From Brenneria izadpanahii (lineage in GTDB: Bacteria; Pseudomonadota; Gammaproteobacteria; Enterobacterales; Enterobacteriaceae), in the NCBI RefSeq assembly GCF_017569925.1, contig NZ_CP050854.1, positions 3,720,001-3,784,000 of the forward strand: a stretch of 64,000 nucleotides of DNA. Reading direction: 5' to 3'. This document shows, piece by piece, positions 51,505 through 60,682 of the stretch. A program made the translations under genes and the position numbers. Position 1 is the stretch's first letter. Every line of letters starts with the position of its first letter. Under the pieces are notes generated by a model that ran no database searches, was not told the origin of the DNA, and saw nothing but the letters and a program-made list of their open reading frames with translations.

Positions 51505-52197
51505 ATGAAAACGCTAGGCCTTATTGGAGGAATGAGCTGGGAATCGACCATCCCCTACTACCGCACGATAAATGAATACGTCAAAAACCAACTCGGCGGA
51601 CTGCACTCAGCCAAAATCATATTGCATAGCGTCGACTTCCACGACATAGAACAATTGCAGTCACATGGGGATTGGCAGCAGGCCGCACAGGCGTTATCCG
51701 ACATCGCCATCGGGCTAGGAAAAGCGGGAGCGGAGGCCGTGGTTATCTGTACCAATACCATGCATAAAGTAGCGGACGCCGTCGAAAACGCCAGCGGGCT
51801 TCCTCTTTTACACATCGCCGACGCCACCGGCGAAAGCGTATCGCAACAGGGAATGAAAAAAGTTGGCCTATTAGGAACCCGCTATACCATGGAACAGGAT
51901 TTTTACCGGCGGCGCATTCACGATCGCTATGACATAGAAGTCATCATCCCGGATCCGGCGGCAAGGGAGACGGTGAACCGCGTTATTTATGAAGAGCTGT
52001 GCCAAGGGAAAATTGATGCGGGATCTCGTCAGGCGTACCGGGAAATCATCCAACAGCTTATGCGGCAAGGCGCCGAAGGCATTATTCTCGGCTGTACCGA
52101 AATACCGCTGCTGTTAAGCGCAGACGATGCCGATGTTCCTCTTTTTGACACCACCGCCTTACATGCCATCGCTGCAGCCAAATATGCATTATCTTGA
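51505..52197 (+). CDS. ygeA: YgeA-type broad-specificity amino-acid racemase
   Basis: Aspartate/glutamate-racemase-family enzyme, PLP-independent. It has 230 residues. The two catalytic cysteines are in CTNTMHK (about 83) and GCTEIPLL (about 197). It shares MSWESTIPYYR and LGTRYTMEQDFYR with E. coli YgeA, which racemises several amino acids, with homoserine among the best substrates. It sits at the join between two blocks that are apart in E. coli. AAGGGAAA precedes the start. Confidence 0.9.
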   Translation: MKTLGLIGGMSWESTIPYYRTINEYVKNQLGGLHSAKIILHSVDFHDIEQLQSHGDWQQAAQALSDIAIGLGKAGAEAVVICTNTMHKVADAVENASGLPLLHIADATGESVSQQGMKKVGLLGTRYTMEQDFYRRRIHDRYDIEVIIPDPAARETVNRVIYEELCQGKIDAGSRQAYREIIQQLMRQGAEGIILGCTEIPLLLSADDADVPLFDTTALHAIAAAKYALS

Positions 52198-52292
52198 ATA
52201 ACAATAAATTACGTTAAAAAGCAACTACTTTCACCCAAGAATAAATAATAGCCTCTTTTATTTACTCAGGTTTCCCCATTTAGGATAAAAAT

Positions 52293-52321
52293 AAAGCAGC
52301 ATTGGAAATTAATGCTGCTTT
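52293..52321. terminator. Terminator between ygeA and ypfM
   Basis: Perfect 11-bp stem AAAGCAGCATT / AATGCTGCTTT with a 7-nt loop. TGTTTATT follows on the plus strand and ATTTTTAT on the minus strand, so it can serve both converging genes. Confidence 0.8.
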
Positions 52322-52371
52322 GTTTATTCGATCTTATTCCTGGTAAACAATGACAGGTGTGGCTGTAATTA

Positions 52372-52431
52372 TTATTTGCGTAACATTGCTTCAATAAAAT
52401 CTTTCCAATTACTTACTTCTACTTCGATCAT
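52372..52431 (-). CDS. ypfM: YpfM small protein (19 residues)
   Basis: ATG-initiated 19-residue frame MIEVEVSNWKDFIEAMLRK, nearly the same as E. coli YpfM (WKDFIE and MLRK conserved). A strong AAGAGGT lies 5 nt upstream on the minus strand. In E. coli the gene also neighbours yffB-dapE. The function is unknown; an acidic, amphipathic peptide. Confidence 0.85.
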   Translation of the reverse strand: MIEVEVSNWKDFIEAMLRK

Positions 52432-52663
52432 GCTAACCTCTTGGTAATTAACTGCGCATATTATACGCACACTTTTTAATCAGGTGAAATAGTTCTGAAA
52501 GTATAAAAAGTGTACTGCGCCACATTTTTACATCTCAGCCCGCGGTGGATCTCACTCTTTTTTTTCGGCATGCTGGTCGATTACGATGTCAGGCTCATAT
52601 TTCCACACGCAGCCATTCGACAATCATCATGTAACCGCTGGATCTGGAAGGATATTAACCACT

Positions 52664-53042
52664 ATGACGCTCACCATGTACGGTATCAAGAATTGCGATA
52701 CCATAAAAAAAAGCCCGTCGCTGGTTGGAAGAACAACAGGTTGATTACCATTTTCATGACTATCGCGCCGACGGTCTGGACGAGCCGCTCCTGCGGCGCT
52801 TTATCGCTCTGCTGGGCTGGCAGCCATTAATCAACACACGCGGCACGACCTGGCGTAAACTAAGCGAAGAGCGACGCGGCATAATTAACGGCAATACCGC
52901 CGACAGCGAAACGGCGGCCATTGCGTTAATGCTTGAACAGCCGGCGGTGATCAAGCGGCCGCTGTTGGTTACAAACGATGGAAAAGCGCTGCTCGGCTTC
53001 AGCGCAGACAGCTATCAGGAATTTATTGCGGAGAACAAATAA
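52664..53042 (+). pseudogene. yffB: yffB, ArsC/Spx-family thioredoxin-fold protein, interrupted by a one-base frameshift
   Basis: The start (ATG 52664, [12 protein letters not shown] with the single redox Cys) and the rest ([42 protein letters not shown]) are both clearly YffB but lie in different frames. The break is at a run of eight A (52705-52712). Seven A would restore [15 protein letters not shown], the family sequence. The gene abuts dapE (2-nt gap), as in E. coli. Sequencing error, transcriptional slippage or a recent mutation are all possible. Confidence 0.88.
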
Positions 53043-53043
53043 C

Positions 53044-54171
53044 GTGTCTTGTCCGGTTATCGAACTAGCCCAACAGTTAATTAAGCGCCCTTCCCTCAGC
53101 CCAAATGATGAAGGCTGTCAGCAATTAATGACTGAGCGTCTGAAAGCCATCGGCTTCACCATTGAACCGATGGACTTTGGCGATACCAAAAATTTCTGGG
53201 CATGGCGCGGCGCCGGTACAACACTGGCGTTTGCCGGACATACCGATGTGGTGCCAAGCGGTGATGAAAGCCTCTGGCAGCACCCGCCTTTTGAACCCAC
53301 GATTCGCGACGGCATGTTATATGGCCGGGGCGCGGCCGATATGAAGGGGTCGCTGGCGGCGATGGTGGTTGCCGCAGAGCGTTTCGTCGCGGCGCATCCC
53401 GACCATCAGGGCAGACTGGCTTTTTTGATTACCTCGGATGAAGAGGCAAGCTGCGTAAATGGTACGGTCAAGGTCGTTGACGCGCTGATGGCGCGTAATG
53501 AACGGCTCGATTATTGCCTGGTGGGCGAACCATCAAGCACGAATGTGGTGGGAGACGTCGCGAAAAACGGCCGCCGCGGTTCCATCACCGCCAATCTCCG
53601 GGTTCATGGCGTCCAGGGGCATGTCGCCTACCCGCATCTTGCGGATAACCCGGTACACCGGGCCATGCCCGCCCTTAACGAGCTGGTTGCCACTGAATGG
53701 GATCGGGGTAATGAGTTTTTCCCGCCGACCAGCATGCAAATCGCCAATATTCAGGCGGGTACAGGCAGCAATAACGTCATTCCCGGAGAACTGTTCGTAC
53801 AGTTTAATTTCCGTTTCAGCACCGAATTGACGGATGAAGCGATTAAACAACGGGTGGCGGAACTGCTCGACCGCCATCAGCTCAACTACAGCATTGACTG
53901 GAATCTCTCCGGCCAACCCTTTCTGACCGCTCAGGGCGAACTAGTCGATGCCGTAGTGAATGCGGTGCGGCATTACAATGAAATCACGCCGCAGTTACTC
54001 ACCAACGGCGGCACATCCGACGGACGTTTCATCGCCCGCATGGGAGCCCAGGTTGTCGAACTTGGCCCCGTCAACGCAACCATTCATAAAGTGGATGAAT
54101 GCGTTAACGCCGCGGACTTACAACTGCTGAGCCGGATGTATCAGCGTATTATGGAGCAATTGATCGCATGA
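53044..54171 (+). CDS. dapE: Succinyl-diaminopimelate desuccinylase
   Basis: Zinc enzyme of the lysine and meso-diaminopimelate pathway. It has 375 residues from the GTG at 53044 ([13 protein letters not shown]), exactly the family N terminus and length. The longer frame from 52978 is rejected. Metal ligands are His66 (AGHTDVV), the Asp in AADMKGS, the Glu pair in SDEEAS and the late His in NATIHK. It starts 2 nt after yffB and its stop overlaps the next gene by 4 nt (ATGA). Confidence 0.97.
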   Translation: MSCPVIELAQQLIKRPSLSPNDEGCQQLMTERLKAIGFTIEPMDFGDTKNFWAWRGAGTTLAFAGHTDVVPSGDESLWQHPPFEPTIRDGMLYGRGAADMKGSLAAMVVAAERFVAAHPDHQGRLAFLITSDEEASCVNGTVKVVDALMARNERLDYCLVGEPSSTNVVGDVAKNGRRGSITANLRVHGVQGHVAYPHLADNPVHRAMPALNELVATEWDRGNEFFPPTSMQIANIQAGTGSNNVIPGELFVQFNFRFSTELTDEAIKQRVAELLDRHQLNYSIDWNLSGQPFLTAQGELVDAVVNAVRHYNEITPQLLTNGGTSDGRFIARMGAQVVELGPVNATIHKVDECVNAADLQLLSRMYQRIMEQLIA

Positions 54172-54842
54172 TTACCCATGCCATGCTAACCGGAAAGGAT
54201 GATAGCCACCTGGTCACGCTCAGCGGCCATCATCGTCTTCAGCTTGAAGCGGTCATCGCGTTTGAGGCATTGCAGCGCGCGGCGAAAAAAGACGAATTTA
54301 ATCTGCAGCCCGCCAGTACATTTCGTGACTTTGATCGCCAGCGTTTGATCTGGAATGGCAAATTCAAGGGAGAACGCCCGGTGATGGACAGAGACGGCCG
54401 GCCGCTGGATGTGTCGACGCTCAATGAGGGCGATCGCTGTAAAGCGATTCTACGCTGGTCCGCGATGCCGGGCGCCAGCCGCCATCATTGGGGCAGCGAT
54501 CTGGACATTTATGATCCCGACCTTCTGCCTGAAGGACAGCGGCTAATGCTGGAGCCCTGGGAGTATGAATCCGGGGGCTACTTCGCGCCGCTTAACGACT
54601 GGCTAAGTCGGCATATGCATGAATTCGGCTTTTATCGTCCTTATGAGCACGATCTCGGCGGAGTCGCCGCAGAGCCCTGGCATATCAGCTATTACCCATT
54701 GGCGCAGCACGCTGAAAAACAGCTAACGTCCGGTATTATCCTGTCGGCCTGGCAAGGAGAGGATATCGCAGGTTATGACTGGCTATGCGAACACTTACCG
54801 CTGCTGTTTACCCGTTTCATAAACAACGTTGACGGAGCTTAA
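54168..54842 (+). CDS. M15-family (VanY/DacB-like) metallopeptidase
   Basis: A 224-residue protein with the M15 zinc motifs [11 protein letters not shown] (about 103-113) and EPWHISY (about 168-174), giving the His-Asp-His ligand set and catalytic Glu of D,D-carboxypeptidases. No signal peptide is evident, so it is either cytoplasmic or exported by an unrecognised route. It overlaps dapE by four bases and ypfN follows after 2 nt, so it is co-translated within a lysine/DAP operon. It is absent from this place in E. coli. Confidence 0.85.
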   Translation: MITHAMLTGKDDSHLVTLSGHHRLQLEAVIAFEALQRAAKKDEFNLQPASTFRDFDRQRLIWNGKFKGERPVMDRDGRPLDVSTLNEGDRCKAILRWSAMPGASRHHWGSDLDIYDPDLLPEGQRLMLEPWEYESGGYFAPLNDWLSRHMHEFGFYRPYEHDLGGVAAEPWHISYYPLAQHAEKQLTSGIILSAWQGEDIAGYDWLCEHLPLLFTRFINNVDGA

Positions 54843-54844
54843 TC

Positions 54845-55036
54845 ATGGCATGGCTGGCTGACTACTGGTGGATAATCCTGATTATCCTGCTCGGAATGCT
54901 AATAAACGGCATCAAGGAGCTGCGCAATGTCGATCACAAAAGCTTTCTGACGAACAAGCCCAAACTACCTCCGCACCGCGATAACAATGATAAGTGGGAT
55001 GACGAAGAGGACGACTGGCCGCAGAAAAAGCCGTGA
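54845..55036 (+). CDS. ypfN: YpfN, small UPF0370 membrane protein
   Basis: A 63-residue protein of unknown function. One N-terminal TM (about 3-22; [14 protein letters not shown]) is followed by a conserved polar tail with [18 protein letters not shown] and an acidic DDEEDDW. Very close to E. coli YpfN. Last gene of the dapE-led set; converges on ypfH. Confidence 0.95.
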   Translation: MAWLADYWWIILIILLGMLINGIKELRNVDHKSFLTNKPKLPPHRDNNDKWDDEEDDWPQKKP

Positions 55037-55069
55037 AAAAATGGCTGGCCGGCGCTGAAAAAACGATGT

Positions 55070-55714
55070 TTATCGCCGTGATGCCAAATTCTCGTCATGC
55101 CGCAGATGCGCCAGCGCATGATTAAGCATCCGCTCATCAATCCCATGACCTACGTCGGGCGCCACATCCAATGAGAACGCTGTTCCTAACGCCTGAAAAC
55201 GCTGTGCGGCAGCCTGGGCATGACTGACGGCGATAACGCCGTCTGCGTCGCCATGAATCAAATGCACCACAACATCGCCGAACGGTTTTTCCGGTAATAC
55301 GGCGAAACGGCCGCTAAACGCAATAACCTGCCCGGCCAATTGCGATTCTGTTTTCAGCGCCTCCAGCGACATGATGGAGCCTTGAGAAAACCCCACCAGC
55401 GTCGTTTGCTGAAAACCCACGCCGCTTTTCTGCTGCCAATCGCGCACGACGGCGACAAAGCGTGGAACAATCGCCTCAATACGGGATAAACGGTTCTCTT
55501 CCGTCACGCCCTGTACGGAGAACCACTGACGGCCCTCGCCGTATCCGCTGCTGAACGGCCCGCCGATGCTCACGACCAGCGCCTGTGGAAAAGCGGCGGC
55601 AAAATAACGCCCTATCTGGGCCATACCCGCGGGAGTATCGCCTACCCCATGAAACAGTAAAAATAACTGCTGGGGAACATCTGGATTTTGTACGACAACA
55701 TATTCCTGGCTCAT
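55070..55714 (-). CDS. ypfH: YpfH, alpha/beta-hydrolase carboxylesterase
   Basis: A 214-residue esterase of the phospholipase/carboxylesterase family. Nucleophile Ser in GFSQGSIMS (about 108-116), catalytic Asp in HGDADGVI and His in VGHGID. Its physiological substrate is unknown. It lies downstream of tmcA on the same strand, with a 144-nt gap. Confidence 0.92.
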   Translation of the reverse strand: MSQEYVVVQNPDVPQQLFLLFHGVGDTPAGMAQIGRYFAAAFPQALVVSIGGPFSSGYGEGRQWFSVQGVTEENRLSRIEAIVPRFVAVVRDWQQKSGVGFQQTTLVGFSQGSIMSLEALKTESQLAGQVIAFSGRFAVLPEKPFGDVVVHLIHGDADGVIAVSHAQAAAQRFQALGTAFSLDVAPDVGHGIDERMLNHALAHLRHDENLASRR

Positions 55715-55858
55715 TCTATTTCTCCTGAAAACAACCGACGCGGTATCTCCAACGGTCAGTTCATCAATAGCGGTTGAGGTTCACTATACGCCGCGCCGTT
55801 TCAGGTGAAATCGGGAATTCCTGAACAAGATGTTCCATTTTTTTGCGGCTCAAGGGGG

Positions 55859-57931
55859 TTACAACGGATCGGCACGATCCGATTGCGCCCCAGCAACCCA
55901 GGCACGCCAGTCGGCGCTGTTTTTCGCATCTTGCTGATGCAGCGCCTCGGCAGTTTCTTCGCGCCAGCGTTGCAGCAGCGCTTTTTTCCCCGGCAGGCCG
56001 AATATTTTCACGCCCCGCTCGCTATCAGCAGGGGCGTCAACCAGCATACGCAGTGCCGGCAGCGCCAGAGAAGAGCCAAGCGTCAATCGGGACAATGCGG
56101 CGAAACTGGATTCCATCGGTCGGCAGGCGAAAGCGAAGCCAGCCAGCGTGCGCCAATCCTCCCGATCCAGATCCGTCGAATCATCCAGCGGCAACGGCAA
56201 ATCCAGCGGAATAAGACGGCGCAGCCAGAACCAATCCCTGTCCAACTGTCGGACGCTCCGCGCCGTCAACGATTGGCCTGCGCCACTCAAGGGCAATAAG
56301 GCCATCGCGCTATAGCAGCCGCTGCTGGCTTCAAGCCGGCTGCCAACCCGTACCAGTTGAAAACCGCATGAACGCCAAAACGCCCACAAATCCGGCTGAT
56401 AGCCAAAACTAACCGACAGATAATCCATTCCCTGCGTTTGCGCCGTCCGCCGCTGAAATTCGACCAGAGCGCGCCCTATGCCCTGCCGCCGGTGGGCCGC
56501 CGCTACCGCAATGCGGCTGATGCGCCGTGAACGCAGCATCGGCGCGGTCCATTGTCCGGCGTGCGCCGCCAGCGATTGCGCAACCAGATTGCCGCGCGGA
56601 CGGCGACGCCCGGCCCAGACCTCGTGCGCCAGCTCAACGGATAAGCCGCCTTCATCCACCATCCACAATACGCCGCTGAGCGAACCGGATACGCTGGCGC
56701 TGCATACGCGCATACCCGGTGCGTCCAGCAGGCGGCGTAAATCAAGGGGGGAGGTACGATAGTGAGCGCTGCATAATAAGGCGTAGCATCGCTGTAAACG
56801 CCGCAGGCTCGGAAGCCAGTCATCCGCGTTTTCCTCACAAAACGCTGGTACAGCGCGTGATGGCGCAAGAGATCTTTCATCCCCGGCTTCGCATGATTCG
56901 GCAAACAGCAACGCGTCGTCCAGCAACCGCTCCAGCGGATCGTCTTCTGCCCAGCGTAGCGGCTCATTCAGGGTGAACGCCCGCCACTGCGGCAACGCGG
57001 CGCAAAACTTCAGTAAAAAGCCGCGGCCGGTGCCTTCATACCCCTGCACGGTGGTTGTCATCAAAATACGCGGGAAATACGGCAGCAACGCCGTCAGCAC
57101 CGATGAGGGGATCGCCGCCGCTTCATCCACCAGCAGCCAGTCAACCGCAGGAGGCGGGTTCAATCGGCAATGTTCCAGCAGCGCGTCCGGCGCCCAGAAT
57201 CGGGTGTCTTCCCCGGCGTAATATCGCAGAACATCCGTGGCGGAGCGTGACGGCGCGGTCGCCCAGCACGTGCCCGTACAGCGTTGGGTCAGCATACCGG
57301 CCAGAGCCGATTTTCCCCGCCCGCGCGGCGCGGTGATCACATAAACGCCCGGCTGCGCCGCCAGCAACCCTTGTAGAATAAGCTGTTGTTGCGTCGTCGG
57401 TTCGCCACCGGCAGGTTGCCAATTGGGCCGGGGATGAAGCGGTCTGACGGACAGAGCTTCTCCCTGACGCCAAATCGTCACTTCATCATCCGCCAGCAAA
57501 TGCCGCTGAAGATGGCGAACAAAATGGGGAGTGGGTATTGGCTGAGGCTGCTCGCTCCAGCGCAGGCTGTCTTCATCGGCGCGATTCGGCCACGACGTCC
57601 ATTCAGGAACCAGCAGTATCAGCCAGCTTCCCGCTCGCAGCGTGCCCGCCAGCATCGCCCATGCTTCCACATCAAGCCCCTGCCGGGCATCGAATATCGC
57701 ATGGGTAAACTCTCGTCCAAGCAGGGTACGCACCTTACCGGCAGGTAAAGATGTCATATCTTCAGGCTGTCGCGGGCCGATCCACAGCCAATCGCCGTCC
57801 AGTTGACGACGAAGAGCCAGCCCTTGATCTTCACACCAGCCGGACTCTCCGCTGATCACCAGCAGACGCCGCACGCCGCTACGCTGCTGTTGACGCTGGC
57901 TGTTGATAAAATCAGAAAAGAGGCGGTTCAT
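55859..57931 (-). CDS. tmcA: TmcA, tRNA(Met) cytidine acetyltransferase
   Basis: Makes N4-acetylcytidine at the wobble position of elongator tRNA-Met, using ATP and acetyl-CoA. It has 690 residues: an N-terminal domain, an RNA-helicase-like module with Walker A PRGRGKSAL (about 203-211) and Walker B LLVDEAAAI, a GNAT domain (about 395-530) with the acetyl-CoA loop RRQGIGRAL, and a C-terminal tRNA-binding tail. Its substrate tRNA is encoded twice in this window (23087 and 23567). It starts 15 nt after the DUF441 gene, likely co-transcribed. Confidence 0.95.
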   Translation of the reverse strand: MNRLFSDFINSQRQQQRSGVRRLLVISGESGWCEDQGLALRRQLDGDWLWIGPRQPEDMTSLPAGKVRTLLGREFTHAIFDARQGLDVEAWAMLAGTLRAGSWLILLVPEWTSWPNRADEDSLRWSEQPQPIPTPHFVRHLQRHLLADDEVTIWRQGEALSVRPLHPRPNWQPAGGEPTTQQQLILQGLLAAQPGVYVITAPRGRGKSALAGMLTQRCTGTCWATAPSRSATDVLRYYAGEDTRFWAPDALLEHCRLNPPPAVDWLLVDEAAAIPSSVLTALLPYFPRILMTTTVQGYEGTGRGFLLKFCAALPQWRAFTLNEPLRWAEDDPLERLLDDALLFAESCEAGDERSLAPSRAVPAFCEENADDWLPSLRRLQRCYALLCSAHYRTSPLDLRRLLDAPGMRVCSASVSGSLSGVLWMVDEGGLSVELAHEVWAGRRRPRGNLVAQSLAAHAGQWTAPMLRSRRISRIAVAAAHRRQGIGRALVEFQRRTAQTQGMDYLSVSFGYQPDLWAFWRSCGFQLVRVGSRLEASSGCYSAMALLPLSGAGQSLTARSVRQLDRDWFWLRRLIPLDLPLPLDDSTDLDREDWRTLAGFAFACRPMESSFAALSRLTLGSSLALPALRMLVDAPADSERGVKIFGLPGKKALLQRWREETAEALHQQDAKNSADWRAWVAGAQSDRADPL

Positions 57932-57946
57932 CGGCGGCGAAGACGA

Positions 57947-58399
57947 TCAGGTTTTACCGATCAGCAAGGAGAGCAATCCCGCGGCGATCAACGGCCCGAC
58001 GGGAACACCGCGAAACAGCGCCACGCCCAGAACCGTACCGACCAGCAGCCCCGCCACCACCGAGGGCTGATGGCTCATCAGGGAAACACCCCGTCCCCCC
58101 AGCCAGGACACGGCGACGCCAATGACTATCGCCAGTATGGATTTCCAGCTCATAAAGGAGTGAATAACGTCAGCCGCGGTAATTTTTCCACTGGCTATGG
58201 GCGCCATCACACCAATGGTGAGGATCACAATCCCGATGGTCAAACCATACTTCTCTACCCACGGGAAATAGTTATTTAGCGGGGTAACGCGCACAACCAG
58301 CAACAGCAGAATGGCCAGCGTAACGGTCATGTTGTGGCTGATAATTCCCAGTCCGGCCAGAACCAGTAGAATCAACAGCGTTGGATCAAAAAAAGTCAT
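57947..58399 (-). CDS. DUF441 (YeaL-type) membrane protein
   Basis: A 150-residue polytopic protein, about four or five helices, of unknown function. Strong match to E. coli YeaL in [28 protein letters not shown] and the C-terminal [18 protein letters not shown]. It is placed just upstream of tmcA, a position it does not have in E. coli. Confidence 0.88.
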   Translation of the reverse strand: MTFFDPTLLILLVLAGLGIISHNMTVTLAILLLLVVRVTPLNNYFPWVEKYGLTIGIVILTIGVMAPIASGKITAADVIHSFMSWKSILAIVIGVAVSWLGGRGVSLMSHQPSVVAGLLVGTVLGVALFRGVPVGPLIAAGLLSLLIGKT

Positions 58400-58732
58400 A
58401 GAAAAACACTATTCCTGAAAAGGCCGTAAACCCAGACGGCGTAAATTGGCGTGCAATTATAACACCAAAAAGAGAATGTCACGCCTTATCATCCGGGGTG
58501 GTTTGAAATGCCCGTTTTCATGGGCATGACGAATATTTCGGGAGGGGAGCGAATAATCCGGAATGAAGTGCCTTACGATTATCATTACTCAATAAAAAAA
58601 CCAAAAGCATCATAAACAATGATGTTTTGATGAAAACAAAAATACGTAACGCGTTGAAGTTAAAACAATAAATAAAAAATACGACTATTGTTTGAATAAA
58701 CATAAAACAATATTATTTATGTTTTTCAATGG
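58400..58732. other. 333-nt AT-rich region upstream of the orphan cassette
   Basis: After the DUF441 start, G/C content drops visibly, with long A/T runs. A hairpin-capable AAAAGCATCAT / ATGATGTTTT lies at 58603-58626. Probably contains the promoter of the cassette. No coding frame accepted. Confidence 0.55.
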
Positions 58733-59458
58733 ATGAATCTATTTATGAGCAGCAGACGAGATATTATAGACGGCGCCCAATTTGATACCCTCCAAAACGG
58801 ACTAGTTTATACCGAAGTATTGGGTTGGATCGATATGGGTCATGCCAGAGGCGATGATGTAAAAGCGCTCCACCATCAATTCAAAATTGGCGAAATCAGC
58901 AACAATCCGCATTACACCATCGTATATGACCAAAACATGTATATAGGGCGCTTTAATCGTTGTATCGGGGTAGGAAAGTATACTAAATGGGTTATCCAAA
59001 AAGGCAGGACTACCGACGAAATAAATCGCATAATGCTTGCCATGATGATGATAACCGCCTCTAATTTCGAAGGGTTGCAGTCTCTACGACATTTTTCCTG
59101 GTACACCGATAGTGGCTTTAGTGGAGAAGACTTAGTCTCTGACCTATTCGGCTTTTACAAGACATTAATACCAAGTCGGTATAGTCATCACGTCAAACCG
59201 GTCAGCTATGAATCCGCACTCAGGCGTTGGGATTATTATGGTCCAGTCGGAATTAACAAAAACAAAGGATTTACCCCGATTCTCTACCCAGATCCGCAAA
59301 ATCCATGTGTACGGCATAGCCCATATCGAAAACATCTCCCCCATTTTATGACATGGATAAAACCCTGGGATGATTTCACATCCGGTAAGGTAGAAGTTTT
59401 CACTAACAACGGCACTAAGCTTTCATTCAGCAAACAAGTTTATCCGGGGCAATGCTAA
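58733..59458 (+). CDS. Uncharacterised protein, first gene of an AT-rich two-gene cassette
   Basis: A 241-residue soluble protein, or 237 residues from the internal ATG at 58745. No signal peptide or membrane segment. Notable motifs are NGLVYTEVLGWIDMGHARGD (about 22-41), with conserved-looking Asp and His, and WYTDSGFSGEDLVSDLFGFY (about 123-142), which faintly recall DUF4056-type proteins; this is a guess. Codon use is more A/T-rich than in the neighbours. The stop overlaps the next start (TAATG). Function unknown; an enzyme or secreted effector is possible. Confidence 0.7.
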   Translation: MNLFMSSRRDIIDGAQFDTLQNGLVYTEVLGWIDMGHARGDDVKALHHQFKIGEISNNPHYTIVYDQNMYIGRFNRCIGVGKYTKWVIQKGRTTDEINRIMLAMMMITASNFEGLQSLRHFSWYTDSGFSGEDLVSDLFGFYKTLIPSRYSHHVKPVSYESALRRWDYYGPVGINKNKGFTPILYPDPQNPCVRHSPYRKHLPHFMTWIKPWDDFTSGKVEVFTNNGTKLSFSKQVYPGQC

Positions 59459-59886
59459 TGCAAAAATCTTTAAAGTGGATTCTACTAGCGCTAATTCTTT
59501 ACGCCCTTGGCGATTTTGTTTTGGAAAGCTGGCTTGATAAGAGAATCGCAGAGAATCCGGCATACACGAAAAGCGATGTGCTGATCTATAAACATTTTAC
59601 AGACAAAGATATTGCCGATACGCCAAAAATTTCGAACAATTATCATTTCGAATATCATACTGGCGATGGCTATGCGCCTACCAACGAAATTGTCTTTCAT
59701 CATGCCAGCGATCTTGTTCCACTGCGCGATTATCTAAAGCGGCTTGGCTATGAAAAGGAACCCAAACCTTATGGAGACGCTGAAGTCTGGAGAAGACCGA
59801 CAAAGAAAAGCGATACTTTTTATCTGTGGCAGATCAAAGAGAGCAACGAAATAAAATTATCCAAAATATTTGCCCCGATTCAATAG
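59458..59886 (+). CDS. Uncharacterised membrane-anchored protein, second gene of the cassette
   Basis: A 142-residue protein from the ATG at 59458 (TAATG overlap with the upstream stop); an ATG two codons earlier is less likely. One N-terminal hydrophobic helix (about 4-20; LKWILLALILYALGDFVL) is followed by a polar, aromatic-rich domain that should lie in the periplasm. Not recognised. Tight coupling to a larger soluble partner and the topology would suit an inhibitor or immunity protein, but this is inference only. Confidence 0.65.
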   Translation: MQKSLKWILLALILYALGDFVLESWLDKRIAENPAYTKSDVLIYKHFTDKDIADTPKISNNYHFEYHTGDGYAPTNEIVFHHASDLVPLRDYLKRLGYEKEPKPYGDAEVWRRPTKKSDTFYLWQIKESNEIKLSKIFAPIQ

Positions 59887-59918
59887 GTCGGACGGCCGCA
59901 TATTATTCACCGATAAAA

Positions 59919-59949
59919 CTATACGCAGAACACTGGGTTCTGCGTATAG
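59919..59949. terminator. Terminator between the cassette and purC
   Basis: Perfect 13-bp stem CTATACGCAGAAC / GTTCTGCGTATAG with a 5-nt loop. On the minus strand TTTTATC follows, fitting the end of purC; the plus-strand side has a weaker tail. Confidence 0.8.
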
Positions 59950-59968
59950 AACGGAAACGATTGCGCTA

Positions 59969-60682
59969 TTAGTCTAATTTTACGCCAAGACGGCGAGCGA
60001 CTTCTTCATAGGCTTCGATCAGGCCGCCGAGGCTTTGACGAAAACGGTCTTTGTCCATTTTATTCAGCGTGGCTTTGTCCCACAGACGGCTGCCGTCCGG
60101 CGAGAATTCATCCCCCAGAACCACTTCGCCTTTAAACAAACCGAATTCCAGTTTGAAATCCACCAGAATCAATCCCGCATCGTCAAACAGTTTGCTCAGG
60201 ACTTCATTTGCCTTGTAGCTGAGTTCCTTCATGCGCGCGAGGTTCTTTTCACTCACCCAGCCAAAGGTTTTGCAGTAAGACTCATTGACCATTGGATCGT
60301 GCATGGCGTCATTTTTCAGGAACAGGTCAAACAACGGAGGATTCAGGACAATCCCTTCCTCTACGCCCAGGCGTTTTACCAGCGAACCTGCGGCGCGGTT
60401 ACGCACCACGCACTCTACCGGCACCATCTCCAGTTTTTTCACCAGCACTTCGTTATCAGAAAGCAGGCTCACCATTTGAGTAGGGATCCCGGCTTCTTCC
60501 AGTTTGCTCATGATGAAATGGTTAAATTTGTTATTCACCATTCCTTTACGATCAAACTGCTCAATACGAGCGCCATCTCCTGCTGACGTATCATTACGAA
60601 ACTCCAGCACCAGCAGGTCGGGATCTTCGGTGGTGTAGACAGTTTTTGCCTTCCCACGATACAACTCAGCTAGCTTTTGCAT
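59969..60682 (-). CDS. purC: Phosphoribosylaminoimidazole-succinocarboxamide synthase
   Basis: SAICAR synthetase of purine synthesis. It has 237 residues from the ATG at 60682 ([16 protein letters not shown]), the family N terminus and length. The 37-codon in-frame extension to 60793 is rejected. ATP loop RGKAKTVY, signature [10 protein letters not shown] and VDFKLEFG are intact. In E. coli bamC and dapA lie close upstream; here a 450-nt repeat-rich gap separates them. Confidence 0.97.
   Translation of the reverse strand: MQKLAELYRGKAKTVYTTEDPDLLVLEFRNDTSAGDGARIEQFDRKGMVNNKFNHFIMSKLEEAGIPTQMVSLLSDNEVLVKKLEMVPVECVVRNRAAGSLVKRLGVEEGIVLNPPLFDLFLKNDAMHDPMVNESYCKTFGWVSEKNLARMKELSYKANEVLSKLFDDAGLILVDFKLEFGLFKGEVVLGDEFSPDGSRLWDKATLNKMDKDRFRQSLGGLIEAYEEVARRLGVKLD

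Noticed and set aside
55805..58279. Several plus-strand frames antisense to tmcA and the DUF441 gene
   Set aside because: Low-complexity Arg/Pro/Gln-rich shadows of well-supported minus-strand genes.
59452..59457. ATG at 59452 as start of the second cassette gene
   Set aside because: The ATG at 59458 forms the usual TAATG stop-start overlap and begins directly at the membrane helix, so the two extra codons are unlikely to be used.
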